The translations under genes and the position numbers were made by a program. DNA of 64,000 nucleotides from JAJPHW01 sp963799065 (lineage in GTDB: Bacteria > Acidobacteriota > Terriglobia > Terriglobales > Acidobacteriaceae): NCBI GenBank assembly GCA_963799065.1, contig CAWCVJ010000001.1, positions 806,001 to 870,000 on the forward strand, written 5' to 3'. This document shows positions 7,345 to 16,612 of the stretch, one piece after another. Below the pieces are notes generated by a model. It was given only the letters and a program-made list of their open reading frames with translations, was not told where the DNA came from and did no database searches. Positions within the stretch are counted from its first letter, which is position 1; every line of letters starts with the position of its first letter.

Positions 7345-9327
7345 ATGATTCGACACGTTAGCACCCATCGCACCGTTGCCGCCTTCGCATGTATCGTGCT
7401 CCTGAGCTGTGCGTCCGCCGTCTCCCAGAACAAGATTGGCGTGTTCACTCAGCAGTACAACCCCGCCCGAACGGGCGCGAATCGCAATGAGACCAAACTC
7501 ACCTTGAAGAACGTGAATTCGACCTCATTCGGTAAGGTGTTTTCTTATTCGGTGGATGGCCAAATCTATGCTCAGCCGCTTTACGTTTACGGCGTCAACA
7601 TTCCGGGTAAAGGCAAGCACAATGTGGTCTATGTCGAGACGCAGTTCGATAGCGTTTACGCTTTCGATGCAGACGGGCTGGTGAGCACTCCTCTGTGGCA
7701 GGACAGCTTCATCGATTTGGCACACGGCGTAGAACCGGTGCCGTGTGGAACCGACGGCGCGGGAAGCGACATTAGCTGCGGAGTGTATCCCTACTACGGC
7801 ATCACGGGAACGCCCGTGATTGACCCTTCCACCAACACCATGTATCTGGTCGCTCGCACGTTTAACGTAAACACCAACACGGGCTACCAAACACTGCACG
7901 CGCTAGACATCGCCACCGGCGCTGAGAAGTTCGGAGGTCCCGTCCAGATCTCGGGTTCGGTTCCTGGCTCGGGTTCCGGCAGCCGTGGCGGGACGGTTTC
8001 TTTTAGCGAATTGGCGGACATCCAACGGCCCGGTCTGCTCTTACTTAACGGCACCGTCTTCATCGGGTGGGCGGGAGCGGAACATGGCTGGATCATGGCC
8101 TACAATGCGAAAACCCTGCTGCAAACCGGGATCTTCACTAGTACGCCAAACGCGGAAAGAGGCGGCGTGTGGCAGGCAGGCAATGGACTAGCTTCCGAAG
8201 GGACTTACGTTTATGCCTCCAGCGGAGACGGCATGTTCGACGCCAACACCGGCGGCGCCGATTACGGCGACAGTTTGATGAAGTTCGACCAGACGCTGAC
8301 TATACTGGATTACTTTACGCCCCTCGACCAGGATTGTCGGCTACAGAACGATTTCGATCTGGCCTCTTCGGGGCCGGTGATTCTTCCGGTGCAGACTGGC
8401 AGCAAGCATCCCTACCAAATCATCACTTCGGGTAAGGGAGGCAGCCCCTGCGATGCCAGCGGTTTTTCTCCCATTTACCTGGCTGATCGAACCAACCTCG
8501 GCAAGTACAACGCTCAGCAGGACAATGTTCTTCAGGAGGTCTCCGGATCGCCCACGGGCTACTGGAGCAGTCCAGCCTATTGGGACAATGGAACCGAGGG
8601 CGCGGTCTATTACGCCGGAACCACCCAGGAAGGGGTCAGCGGAGATTCGCTGAAAATGTATATCAGGAAGCAAGGCGTCATTTCCAGCACCCCCCTGTCT
8701 CAAAGCTCAAACATTTTCCCCATTGGCGCGACCCCCTCGGTTTCATCGAATGGCAATCAGAATGGCATCGTCTGGGCCATCGAACGGCCCGACTTTCTTA
8801 GCATCTCCCCCGGCCAACAACCGGCAGTGTTATACGCTTACAACGCGACCAATGTGACCAACGCGATATACAACAGCGCGACGAACGCCACTCGCGATCA
8901 GGGCGGATGCGCCAACAAATTTGCCGTCCCCATGGTTGCCAATGGCAGGGTATATGTGGGTACACAAAACGAACTCGACATTTTCGGACTGCTGGGCGCG
9001 CCTCCTGCGGTCAGCATGTCGCTCGAGTCACCCTGCTACACGTTTGCAAAGCAAGCTGTCGGAACCACCAGCGATCCCGAATACCTGACCTTGACCAATA
9101 CCGGCAACTCTACGATGACGGGATTGAACCTCACGATCATCGGCATCAATGCGGGCGACTTCGCCCAGAGCAGCAATTGCACTTCTACATTGGCTGCGGG
9201 CGGCTCCTGCCGCATCAAGCTGACCTTCACTCCTTCGGCGACAGGCCCTCGCGTGGCCTCGTTACAGATTGCCGACAACGCCGCGAACAGTCCTCAAAAC
9301 GCTCAGCTTATGGGTAAAGGGGAGTAA
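7345..9327 (+). CDS. Exported PQQ-like beta-propeller protein with choice-of-anchor D domain
   Basis: 660 residues from the ATG at 7345, preceded by TGAGG. There is a signal peptide (AAFACIVLLSCASAVSQ), then a propeller-like region with repeated blade motifs (QIYAQPLYVYGVNIPG, NVVYVETQFDSVYAFDAD, YYGITGTPVIDPSTNTMYLVART, LHALDIATGAEKFG). The last 110 residues form an Ig-like choice-of-anchor D/ASH-type domain (VGTTSDPEYLTLTNTG ... CRIKLTFTPSATG). Such proteins are common and mostly uncharacterised in Acidobacteriota; many are cell-surface or secreted. No enzymatic residues can be assigned. A hairpin follows the stop. Confidence 0.8.
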   Translation: MIRHVSTHRTVAAFACIVLLSCASAVSQNKIGVFTQQYNPARTGANRNETKLTLKNVNSTSFGKVFSYSVDGQIYAQPLYVYGVNIPGKGKHNVVYVETQFDSVYAFDADGLVSTPLWQDSFIDLAHGVEPVPCGTDGAGSDISCGVYPYYGITGTPVIDPSTNTMYLVARTFNVNTNTGYQTLHALDIATGAEKFGGPVQISGSVPGSGSGSRGGTVSFSELADIQRPGLLLLNGTVFIGWAGAEHGWIMAYNAKTLLQTGIFTSTPNAERGGVWQAGNGLASEGTYVYASSGDGMFDANTGGADYGDSLMKFDQTLTILDYFTPLDQDCRLQNDFDLASSGPVILPVQTGSKHPYQIITSGKGGSPCDASGFSPIYLADRTNLGKYNAQQDNVLQEVSGSPTGYWSSPAYWDNGTEGAVYYAGTTQEGVSGDSLKMYIRKQGVISSTPLSQSSNIFPIGATPSVSSNGNQNGIVWAIERPDFLSISPGQQPAVLYAYNATNVTNAIYNSATNATRDQGGCANKFAVPMVANGRVYVGTQNELDIFGLLGAPPAVSMSLESPCYTFAKQAVGTTSDPEYLTLTNTGNSTMTGLNLTIIGINAGDFAQSSNCTSTLAAGGSCRIKLTFTPSATGPRVASLQIADNAANSPQNAQLMGKGE

Positions 9328-9351
9328 GTTTTCGTTCCATCCCTGCGACCT

Positions 9352-9380
9352 CAACGCGAAGCATCCGAAGCTTCGCGTTG
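9352..9380 (+). terminator. Perfect 11-bp hairpin after the beta-propeller gene
   Basis: CAACGCGAAGC at 9352-9362 pairs perfectly with GCTTCGCGTTG at 9370-9380 around a 7-base loop, 24 bases after the stop at 9327. No T-run follows, so it is terminator-like or an RNA-stabilising hairpin rather than a textbook intrinsic terminator. Confidence 0.5.
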
Positions 9381-9448
9381 ACCGCTGCCTCCGACTCATT
9401 TACCGTGAAAGCTGGCTCGCCACTCGACCAAAGGTTTAGCCCCACTCC

Positions 9449-10513
9449 ATGGATCGAAAACGCATACTTATTTCTTTGCTGATCCTCGCTCTTCTGGCAT
9501 TCCTTGCCTATTTGCAGTTCCGTGCGTGGCGCACGTTCGATTGGGCTCGCTTTGTCGATCAGGCCCGAACCATCACTTGGAAGCATGTCTTATACGGGGT
9601 TGGATTGGTGTATCTTTCATATTTTTGCCGGGCGATTCGTTGGAAAATCTTTCTTCGACCCGTGCGCGCAAAAGTCTCTGCTGCATCGCTGCTCTCTCCC
9701 ACTCTGATCGGTTTCACCGCCTTGGCCGTCTTGGGTCGGCCGGGGGAACTCATCCGTCCCTATCTCATCGCCCGCCGGACGGGGCTGACATTCTCTTCGC
9801 AGATGGCGGTTTGGACCGTGGAGCGCATATTCGATCTGGCTGCCTTCACGGTGTTGATGATTTCCGGTATTTTCCTTCCGACCAAACTGCGAGCGTTCGC
9901 GGAATCCCAACCTGTGTACGAACATTGGTTGCACTTGGCGGGCTATTTGCTCGCCGCTCTGGTGATCGGCCTGTTTACAGTGACGATGCTGATCAATTTC
10001 AAAGGTCCAGCGGTTGCGGATTGGCTGGAGCGGCGCTTTTCTCATATGGCTAGAAATCTCGCTGCTCGCATAGCCGCCCGCATCCGCGAGTTTGCTGCGG
10101 GATTGAACACCATCCACGGCGTGTGGGAGTTTATTCAGCTTTCGGCGGTCTCCATCGTCGCCTGGTGGCTGATCGCCGTCGCCTATAGCGAAGTCACTCG
10201 CGCGTACGGCGCACCGATGCACGAAATGAGCGTCACCAAAGTATTTCTGCTCATGGGGTCGAGCATGGTGGGCTCCATGTTGCAGCTCCCCGGTGTGGGC
10301 GGTGGATCGCAACTGGCAACGATTGGCGCGCTGCACAAGGTTTTCGACATCCCGCAAGAATTGGCGGTCAGCTGCGGGATTCTGCTTTGGCTGGTAAGCT
10401 TCGTCGCGGTGGTTCCAGTCGGCCTGATTCTCGCCCATCGCGAACGCCTCTCTCTGCGTGAGTTGTCGCAGGAGACTGCGCAGGCAGAGAAAGTCGAAGA
10501 ACTGAAAGCATAA
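9449..10513 (+). CDS. Lysylphosphatidylglycerol synthase TM-region (flippase-like) family protein
   Basis: 354 residues, with several membrane segments spread over most of its length, starting ILISLLILALLAFLAYLQF. The family landmarks YLSYFCRAIRWKIFLRP and LGRPGELIRPYLIARRTG, and later SSMVGSMLQLPGVGGGSQLATI, match the LPG_synthase_TM/UPF0104 family. Members include the flippase half of MprF and glycolipid or sterol-like exporters. There is no C-terminal aminoacyl-transferase domain, so it is not a full MprF. The substrate is unknown, but it is likely a lipid or membrane-linked molecule. Confidence 0.85.
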   Translation: MDRKRILISLLILALLAFLAYLQFRAWRTFDWARFVDQARTITWKHVLYGVGLVYLSYFCRAIRWKIFLRPVRAKVSAASLLSPTLIGFTALAVLGRPGELIRPYLIARRTGLTFSSQMAVWTVERIFDLAAFTVLMISGIFLPTKLRAFAESQPVYEHWLHLAGYLLAALVIGLFTVTMLINFKGPAVADWLERRFSHMARNLAARIAARIREFAAGLNTIHGVWEFIQLSAVSIVAWWLIAVAYSEVTRAYGAPMHEMSVTKVFLLMGSSMVGSMLQLPGVGGGSQLATIGALHKVFDIPQELAVSCGILLWLVSFVAVVPVGLILAHRERLSLRELSQETAQAEKVEELKA

Positions 10514-10607
10514 ACCGGAGTTTATCCTGGCGAAGGTTCCCATTTGCCGAAAGAATATAGCGACGAAGCGGCGTAATGTTACAAGTCCGGCAGGGGAGCG
10601 CCGGGTA

Positions 10608-10629
10608 GGCTCGTCAAATGTGGCGAGCC
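10608..10629 (+). other. Small hairpin in the intergenic region before nrdR
   Basis: GGCTCG at 10608-10613 pairs with CGAGCC at 10624-10629 around a 10-base loop. The flanks are GC-rich, with further short repeats (CCCCGGTAGGGG, GGCGGCATAAGCCGC). It may end the transcript of the upstream flippase-like gene; no T-run follows. Confidence 0.35.
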
Positions 10630-10702
10630 CCGGTAGGGGCGGCATAAGCCGCATCGTTCCCTAGGAAACCCCTGTTACAATCGGCAGTTCCACCTCCTCA
10701 CT

Positions 10703-11203
10703 ATGAAATGCCCGTTTTGCGGATTTGCCAATGACAAGGTCGTCGACTCGCGCGAGAGCAAAGAGGCGGATTCCATTCGCCGCCGCCGCGAATGCCTGAA
10801 GTGCGAGAAGCGCTTTACCACCTACGAACGCATCGACGAAATCCCCTACATGGTGGTCAAGAAAGACGGTCGCCGCGAAAAATTCGACCGCCAAAAAGTG
10901 TTGAACGGCCTTCTGCGCGCCTGCGAGAAGCGGCCCGTGCCGATCGGCAAGCTGGAACAAATTGTGAACGAAGCTGAGTCGTTCGTGATCGAGTCCGCCG
11001 AGCGCGAGCGCAAAACCAGCGAAGTCGGCGAGCTGATCATGAGCCGCCTTCGCCGCTATGACAAAGTCGCCTACGTGCGCTTCGCCTCCGTCTACCTTGA
11101 CTTCAAAGACGTACAAGAGTTCATGACCGAACTGAAAGACTTGCTCAAGACGAAAGATACGCAGGAAGTTGCCAACAAACAACCGCCGCGCAGGACCCAA
11201 TAA
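10703..11203 (+). CDS. nrdR: Ribonucleotide reductase transcriptional repressor NrdR
   Basis: Represses nrd genes in response to ATP/dATP state. The 166-residue protein has the complete architecture: an N-terminal zinc ribbon (CPFCG ... CLKCEKRFTTYER, four cysteines), then the ATP-cone at about residues 49-139 (VVKKDGRREKFDRQKVLNGLLRACEKRP). The tail from about 150 is lysine-rich and variable. No nrd gene lies in the window, so it acts in trans. The next gene, an isocitrate dehydrogenase, starts 2 bases after its stop, so the two are probably co-transcribed. Confidence 0.97.
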   Translation: MKCPFCGFANDKVVDSRESKEADSIRRRRECLKCEKRFTTYERIDEIPYMVVKKDGRREKFDRQKVLNGLLRACEKRPVPIGKLEQIVNEAESFVIESAERERKTSEVGELIMSRLRRYDKVAYVRFASVYLDFKDVQEFMTELKDLLKTKDTQEVANKQPPRRTQ

Positions 11204-11205
11204 TT

Positions 11206-12207
11206 ATGACGCACAAGGTAACGCTTATCCCCGGAGACGGGATCGGCTCCGAAGTCACCAACGCCACGGTGAAGATTCTCGAAGCCACCGGCGTCCAATT
11301 CGGATGGGAGCCCTTTGCCGCCGGCGCCGAAGCCTTCGCCAAGTATAAGGAATATATTCCCAAAGAACTGCTCGAGTCGATCGAGCGCACTCGTGTCGCA
11401 CTCAAAGGCCCGGTCGCAACCCCGATTGGCGGCGGATTCTCCAGCATCAACGTCGCCCTGCGACAGAAATTTGAACTGTATGCCAATTTTCGTCCGATCA
11501 AGAACCTTCCGCACGTGGAAACGCGCTATCCCAATGTCGATCTGATTATCGTGCGCGAAAACACCGAGGGCCTTTACTCGGGACTCGAACATGAAGTCGT
11601 CCCCGGCGTGGTGGAAAGCCTCAAGATCATCACCGAAAAAGCCTCGACCCGAATCGCAAAATTTGCTTTCAAGTATTCTCGCGAAAACAAGCGCAACAAA
11701 GTTCATGCCATCCACAAAGCCAACATCATGAAACTCTCGGATGGTCTCTTTCTTCGGTGCTGCCGTAACATCGCGAAGGATTACCCCGAGATCACCTACG
11801 GCGAGCACATCGTCGACAACACTTGTATGCAGCTGGTCATGAATCCCTATCAGTACGACATGCTGGTGATGGAAAACTTGTATGGCGACATCATCTCCGA
11901 CCTGTGTGCCGCGTTCGTGGGCGGGCTCGGTCTCGTTCCCAGCGCGAATCTGGGAGAAGACTGCGCGATGTTTGAAGCCGTCCACGGCTCCGCTCCCGAC
12001 ATCGCGGGAAAAGACATTGCCAATCCCACGGCATTACTCCGCTCGTCGCTGCTTATGCTGCATCATCTCGGCGAGCATGATGCAGCCGATCGCGTCGCCA
12101 CTGCTCTCGATAAGGTTTATTCGGACAAAGCCAAGACCACGCGTGACGTCGGTGGCTGTGCTGGAACCTCAGAGTTTGCCGACTCCGTAATCGCCGCCAT
12201 GGGATAA
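11206..12207 (+). CDS. NAD-type isocitrate dehydrogenase (IDH/IPMDH family)
   Basis: 333 residues of the beta-decarboxylating dehydrogenase family. Landmarks are LIPGDGIGSEVT at the N-terminus, YANFRPIKNLP, RENTEGLYSGLEHEV, the catalytic lysine in HKANIMK, and VMENLYGDIISDL with EAVHGSAPDIAGKDIANPTA at the cofactor site. The short length and RENTEG loop favour the NAD-dependent IDH3-like group over LeuB, but isopropylmalate or homoisocitrate activity cannot be excluded from sequence alone. It follows nrdR with a 2-base gap. It would supply 2-oxoglutarate in the TCA cycle, with fumC elsewhere in the window. Confidence 0.85.
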   Translation: MTHKVTLIPGDGIGSEVTNATVKILEATGVQFGWEPFAAGAEAFAKYKEYIPKELLESIERTRVALKGPVATPIGGGFSSINVALRQKFELYANFRPIKNLPHVETRYPNVDLIIVRENTEGLYSGLEHEVVPGVVESLKIITEKASTRIAKFAFKYSRENKRNKVHAIHKANIMKLSDGLFLRCCRNIAKDYPEITYGEHIVDNTCMQLVMNPYQYDMLVMENLYGDIISDLCAAFVGGLGLVPSANLGEDCAMFEAVHGSAPDIAGKDIANPTALLRSSLLMLHHLGEHDAADRVATALDKVYSDKAKTTRDVGGCAGTSEFADSVIAAMG

Positions 12208-12258
12208 TGCCAACCGCTAAGCCTTGAACATGTGTACAAAATCTAGTAAAACGATTTA

Positions 12259-14436
12259 ATGCTGGAAACCGAGGCGCTCGGGAATAACGGCAAGAAACGC
12301 ATTTCGCGGCGCGAGTTCATGGCGCGAACAAGCGCTGTCACGGCCGCAATCATTCTCCCGGCCCATATCCGCGCCTGGGCAGAACCAGAAACGCCAGGAG
12401 TTTCTATCGTCAAAGTCGACACTTCCCTCATACTCAACTCCTTTGACCCCGATCAGGCTCTGGGCACTTCGATCGACATTCTTCCCGCCGGTGTGGTCGA
12501 CAAAATTTACACGCCTGCGATGATCAAGCAATGCCTCTCGGCCGGATGGGGCCCGATCACTTATCGCCAGAACACGGAACTGCAATGCGCCGCCTGGCAC
12601 TGGAATCCCGACGGCACATGGAGCGATCCTGCGCACAAATCCGGCTACTTCACCGGCAGCGCCGAGCTCGGCGAGCCCATCCGCCACTCCCACGGCTATC
12701 CACTGCCGCATCGCGGCCAAACTCGTCACGGCGGCTCCGAGCAAGGCTGGTCGCGCCTAACGGACGGCAATCCGAAGAGTTATTGGAAGAGTAATCCCTA
12801 TCTGACCAAACACTTCAGCGGCGAGGACGACGCCACCCATCCCCAATGGATCGTCATCGACCTGGGCGCGGTCGAAAGCATGCACGTAATTCGCGTCGAC
12901 TGGACCAATCCGTTCGCCACCGATTTCATCGTCCAATTCTGGACCGGCACCGACCCGATCGGCCCAATGGACCGTCCACTCTCCGGGATCTGGCAGGCCT
13001 TTTCCGGGGGAACGATCAAAGGTGGCCAAGGGGGCAGTCAAACCATCCAGCTCTCCGAATCGCTGATCAACGCCCGCTTCCTGCGCATCTGGATGACTCG
13101 CTCCTCCGGCAAATGCAGCACGCATGATCCGAAAGATCCGCGCAGTTCGCTCGGCTATGCCATCACCGAAGTCTTCGTCGGCTCGTTTTCGAGTCAAGGA
13201 GAGTTCATCGATTTGGTTCAGCATCGTCCCGACGAGAACCAGACCACGACGTATTGTTCCTCAACCGATCCCTGGCACTCTGCCGAAGACATCAGCGGTC
13301 GCGACGATCAAACCGGCTTCGATCTTTTCTTTACCAGCGGAATCACCAATCACCTGCCCGCGATGATTCCTATCGCTATGGTCTATGCGACGCCGGAAGA
13401 TTCCGCCGCGCAGTTGGCTTATCTCCAGAAACGCCGCTATCCGATCTCTTATGTGGAGATGGGCGAGGAGCCCGACGGCCAATATATGTTGCCGGAAGAC
13501 TATGCCGCACTCTACTTGCAGTGGGCCGACGCCTTGCATAAAGTCGATCCCACGTTGAAGCTCGGCGGTCCCGCCTTCACCGGAGTCAGCGAAGACGTCC
13601 GCGTGTGGCCCGATGCGTACGGGAAAACTTCATGGCTTGGTCGCTTCCTCGATTATTTGAAAGCTTGCGGACGCATCTCCGACTTCGCCTTCATGTCGTT
13701 TGAACGCTATCCTTACGAACCCTGCAATATGGCATGGTCGGATTTATATCGCGAGCCCGAACTCATCGCCCATCTCATGCAAGTCTGGCGCGACGACGGA
13801 TTGCCCCCTGAGGTCCCACTCATGATCACAGAGAGCAATCTCAGCTTCGACCTCGCCGCGAATATGACCGACATCTTCTCCGCGCTTTGGTTGGCGGACA
13901 GCGTGGGCGCATTCCTGGCAGCAGACGGCGCGGCCTATTATCATTCGCCCATTCAGCCCGAGCCACTGCGCTCCGGCTGCAAAGGTTGGAGCACTTATGG
14001 CAATTTCGTTGCCGAGGAAGACCTCGACATCAAGGGCTACACAGCGCAATACTACGCCAGCCGTATGATCAATCTGGAATGGGTCAAGCATGGCGCAGGA
14101 GTGCACAAACTCTATCCCGTGCTGTGTGATTTGAAAGACGCCGCAGGACACCTGCTAGTGACGGGTTATGCGGCGAAGTGCCCCGACGGCGATTGGTCAT
14201 TGCTATTCATCAATAAAGATCAGTCGAATCCGCAAACTGTAAAGATCGAGGTTTCGGGGCTCGAAAACTTCACTGTGAAAACCGCGCTAAGCTTCGGCGC
14301 CGATCAGTACGAATGGATCGAGCAGGGAAGAGAAAGTCATTCCATCGCCTCTGTGCCGGTCAAGCTGGAAGCCGGAGATGTAAATCAGATCACGCTGCCA
14401 AAATCCTCGATCACAGTAGTGCGCTTAAAGAGCTAG
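12259..14436 (+). CDS. Tat-exported glycoside-hydrolase-like protein with discoidin (F5/8 type C) domain
   Basis: 725 residues. A Tat signal is visible: SRREFMARTSAVTAAIILPA at about 16-35. A discoidin-like domain spans roughly 150-320 (WSRLTDGNPKSYWKSNPYL ... WIVIDLGAVESMHVIRVDW ... RFLRIWMTRSSG). From about 345 a TIM-barrel-like region follows, with SYVEMGEEPDGQYMLPEDYA (candidate acid/base Glu) and PLMITESNLSFD (candidate nucleophile Glu), a clan GH-A style pair. A small beta domain ends the protein. I cannot assign a GH family. It is convergent with the S9 peptidase gene, 3 bases apart. Confidence 0.7.
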   Translation: MLETEALGNNGKKRISRREFMARTSAVTAAIILPAHIRAWAEPETPGVSIVKVDTSLILNSFDPDQALGTSIDILPAGVVDKIYTPAMIKQCLSAGWGPITYRQNTELQCAAWHWNPDGTWSDPAHKSGYFTGSAELGEPIRHSHGYPLPHRGQTRHGGSEQGWSRLTDGNPKSYWKSNPYLTKHFSGEDDATHPQWIVIDLGAVESMHVIRVDWTNPFATDFIVQFWTGTDPIGPMDRPLSGIWQAFSGGTIKGGQGGSQTIQLSESLINARFLRIWMTRSSGKCSTHDPKDPRSSLGYAITEVFVGSFSSQGEFIDLVQHRPDENQTTTYCSSTDPWHSAEDISGRDDQTGFDLFFTSGITNHLPAMIPIAMVYATPEDSAAQLAYLQKRRYPISYVEMGEEPDGQYMLPEDYAALYLQWADALHKVDPTLKLGGPAFTGVSEDVRVWPDAYGKTSWLGRFLDYLKACGRISDFAFMSFERYPYEPCNMAWSDLYREPELIAHLMQVWRDDGLPPEVPLMITESNLSFDLAANMTDIFSALWLADSVGAFLAADGAAYYHSPIQPEPLRSGCKGWSTYGNFVAEEDLDIKGYTAQYYASRMINLEWVKHGAGVHKLYPVLCDLKDAAGHLLVTGYAAKCPDGDWSLLFINKDQSNPQTVKIEVSGLENFTVKTALSFGADQYEWIEQGRESHSIASVPVKLEAGDVNQITLPKSSITVVRLKS

Positions 14437-14439
14437 AAG

Positions 14440-16593
14440 CTACCTGGTCTCCGGCACTCCGCCGTATGTCTCCAGCCACTTCAACTCTTGCCGGACTTTG
14501 ATTTTTCCATGCCATGGATTTTTGGTCAGGGAATGCCCCTCCCCCGGAAAGATCAGCAGTTCACTCGGAATTCCTAACGCGTGGAGCGCATGATCTAGCA
14601 GATAGTCCTCGGCGACCGCAACACGAATATCGTCTGCACCGCCGACGATATGAGTTGGCGTGCGAACCTTGTTCATCTGGAAAATCGCCGCCTCATCGTG
14701 ATAGCGCTGCGCCTGCTCCCAAGGCAGCCCACCGAGAAAGTAGGCGTCGTCGAAACTGGTATCGTCGTTACCCCAATCGGCGATATGCTCGACCGATCCC
14801 GCGCCGGTGACCGCAGCCTTCCATTGCGTGCTCTGCGTGATCAGCCAGTTTGTCATGTAACCACCGTAGCTGTAGCCGCCGACGGCCAGGTGCGTAGAAT
14901 CGGCGACACCATCTTTCACCAACGTGGCCACGCCCTCCAAGACATCCTTACCGGGCCGCGAAACGATTTGCGGCACGATGCCCGCCAAGAAATCATCGCC
15001 GTACCCAGTCGATCCGCGGTAGTTGGGTTCGAACACCAACCAACCTTGATTTGCCGCCAGCCGATCCCACTGATACCAGTCCGCCTCGAAATGATTCCCG
15101 TCCGCATCGGCGGGGCCGCCGTGGATCAGGGTAAACATCGGTAGATTCTTCGCCTCGAATTTTCCCGGAGGATACATCAGAATCCCTTCGACGCTTACGC
15201 CATCGTCAGCCATCCACCGGTAAGGCTTGCCCTTGGGCAAATCACGTTCCACGAACATAGTGTTGAAAGAAGTGATCGCATTCGCCTCATTCAGCTTTGC
15301 ACCATCCTCCGCCAGATAGACTTCCTGTGGCTTCTCCAAGGTCGAATGGACAAATGCCAAAGACTTGGCGCGCAGGCTCATCGCCGGCATTTCATAAGTT
15401 CCCGCCCAGCCGTTCAGTTTCTCGCATGTCTGATCGGGCGATGGTTGCGAATAAATAGCAACTTCGGTTCCCAATCGCCCGGTAAAATAAACTCCGCCAT
15501 CGGGCCGGACTGCATATTGTGTAATCGCACCGCCGAAACCCGATGCCCAGCGCTGCACTTGCTTGGTGTCCGCATCGATCCAATACAGCCGGGTCTGCGT
15601 GTCTTTATATTTACCTTCGATCGACCCTACGTCGACCTGAAAGAAAACGCGGCTGCCATTGACGCTCCATCGGATGTCCTGCTCAACCGCTTCGTTGTGA
15701 GTCAGTTGCACGGGAGCCCGGTTCGGCGAAGCTTTTGCCAGTTCGACCAGAAAAATTTCGAATTCCTGAACTCTCTCCTGCCGCTCCGAGACCGACTCGC
15801 TGACGAACGCCAGCTTGCCGCCATCGGGAGACGTCACCAACTCCTTCACGCGCCACGGAGTCTTCGCCAGTGCCGTTGAACCCGGTGTCGCATCCGATTC
15901 CTCTTCTTGATTGGAATCATCCGCAGCCGGCTTGGTTCCCGCATTCCGCCGGCGCTGGATGGCCAGTTGCAAGTCGATTCGAAAGATGGTGTCGCCGCGC
16001 TCGTCGTTGCGGTATTGCACGACGTCCTTCCACTCTTTCTTATGCGTATCCTTTTGCGCCTTGGTCCAAGGTTGCCGCGTCGCATAATAAAGTGTCCGCG
16101 AATCCTCCGACCATGCGAACGCGTGAACTTCTTCCTCACCCTCAGTGATCTCAATCGCCTCGCCGCCACTGGGCGCGATCACAAAAAGCTGCGCCGTGTC
16201 TTCCGCTTTGCCGGCTAAGTCATCGTCGGCAGGTTTGGAGTCCAACGATTTGCGCTCGGAAAGAAACGCGACCCACTTGCCATCGGGCGACCACTGCGGT
16301 TCAGAGTCATGTCCCGACTGTGTCAGCTGAACCAGAGGTTGGCCGGTTCGATATAGCCACAAATCGTCGCGGAAAATACTCCGCTCCCAGTCAGCACGCT
16401 CTGTCCCAATCACCAGAGCCTGGCCATCGGGAGCCAAAGCAACTTTCGTGAAACTAACGTAGTTGAAAAACTCGTCGAAGCCGATCCTCGGGTTGGAGGA
16501 AGTCTTATCCGCCGCACAGCTGTGCGGTACGAGAAGAACCATCAGGGCGAACAGGAAAAGAGAAGTAGGAACGATAGGCCGGTGAATTGTCAT
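14440..16593 (-). CDS. Exported S9-family prolyl oligopeptidase-like peptidase
   Basis: 717 residues. A signal peptide (TSLFLFALMVLLVPHSCA) is followed by a WD40/TolB-like propeller (SPDGKWVAFLSERK, SPDGGKLAFVSES) and a C-terminal alpha/beta hydrolase. The catalytic triad is visible: Ser in GGYSYGGYMTNW, Asp in GGADDIRVAVAEDY, His in GEGHSLTKN. Together these indicate a dipeptidyl/acylaminoacyl peptidase acting in the periplasm or at the surface. I took the ATG at 16591-16593; no strong ribosome site is visible, and an upstream start at 16686 would overlap the preceding gene. It is last in an operon with the two GAF-domain genes, 19 bases after the preceding stop. Confidence 0.9.
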   Translation of the reverse strand: MTIHRPIVPTSLFLFALMVLLVPHSCAADKTSSNPRIGFDEFFNYVSFTKVALAPDGQALVIGTERADWERSIFRDDLWLYRTGQPLVQLTQSGHDSEPQWSPDGKWVAFLSERKSLDSKPADDDLAGKAEDTAQLFVIAPSGGEAIEITEGEEEVHAFAWSEDSRTLYYATRQPWTKAQKDTHKKEWKDVVQYRNDERGDTIFRIDLQLAIQRRRNAGTKPAADDSNQEEESDATPGSTALAKTPWRVKELVTSPDGGKLAFVSESVSERQERVQEFEIFLVELAKASPNRAPVQLTHNEAVEQDIRWSVNGSRVFFQVDVGSIEGKYKDTQTRLYWIDADTKQVQRWASGFGGAITQYAVRPDGGVYFTGRLGTEVAIYSQPSPDQTCEKLNGWAGTYEMPAMSLRAKSLAFVHSTLEKPQEVYLAEDGAKLNEANAITSFNTMFVERDLPKGKPYRWMADDGVSVEGILMYPPGKFEAKNLPMFTLIHGGPADADGNHFEADWYQWDRLAANQGWLVFEPNYRGSTGYGDDFLAGIVPQIVSRPGKDVLEGVATLVKDGVADSTHLAVGGYSYGGYMTNWLITQSTQWKAAVTGAGSVEHIADWGNDDTSFDDAYFLGGLPWEQAQRYHDEAAIFQMNKVRTPTHIVGGADDIRVAVAEDYLLDHALHALGIPSELLIFPGEGHSLTKNPWHGKIKVRQELKWLETYGGVPETR

Positions 16594-16612
16594 GTGGACT
16601 GTATAGGAGGCG

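Noticed and set aside
11206..12207. LeuB (3-isopropylmalate dehydrogenase)
   Set aside because: The RENTEGLYSGLEHEV loop and the nrdR-linked context fit NAD-type isocitrate dehydrogenase better, and no leu genes are near; not fully excluded.
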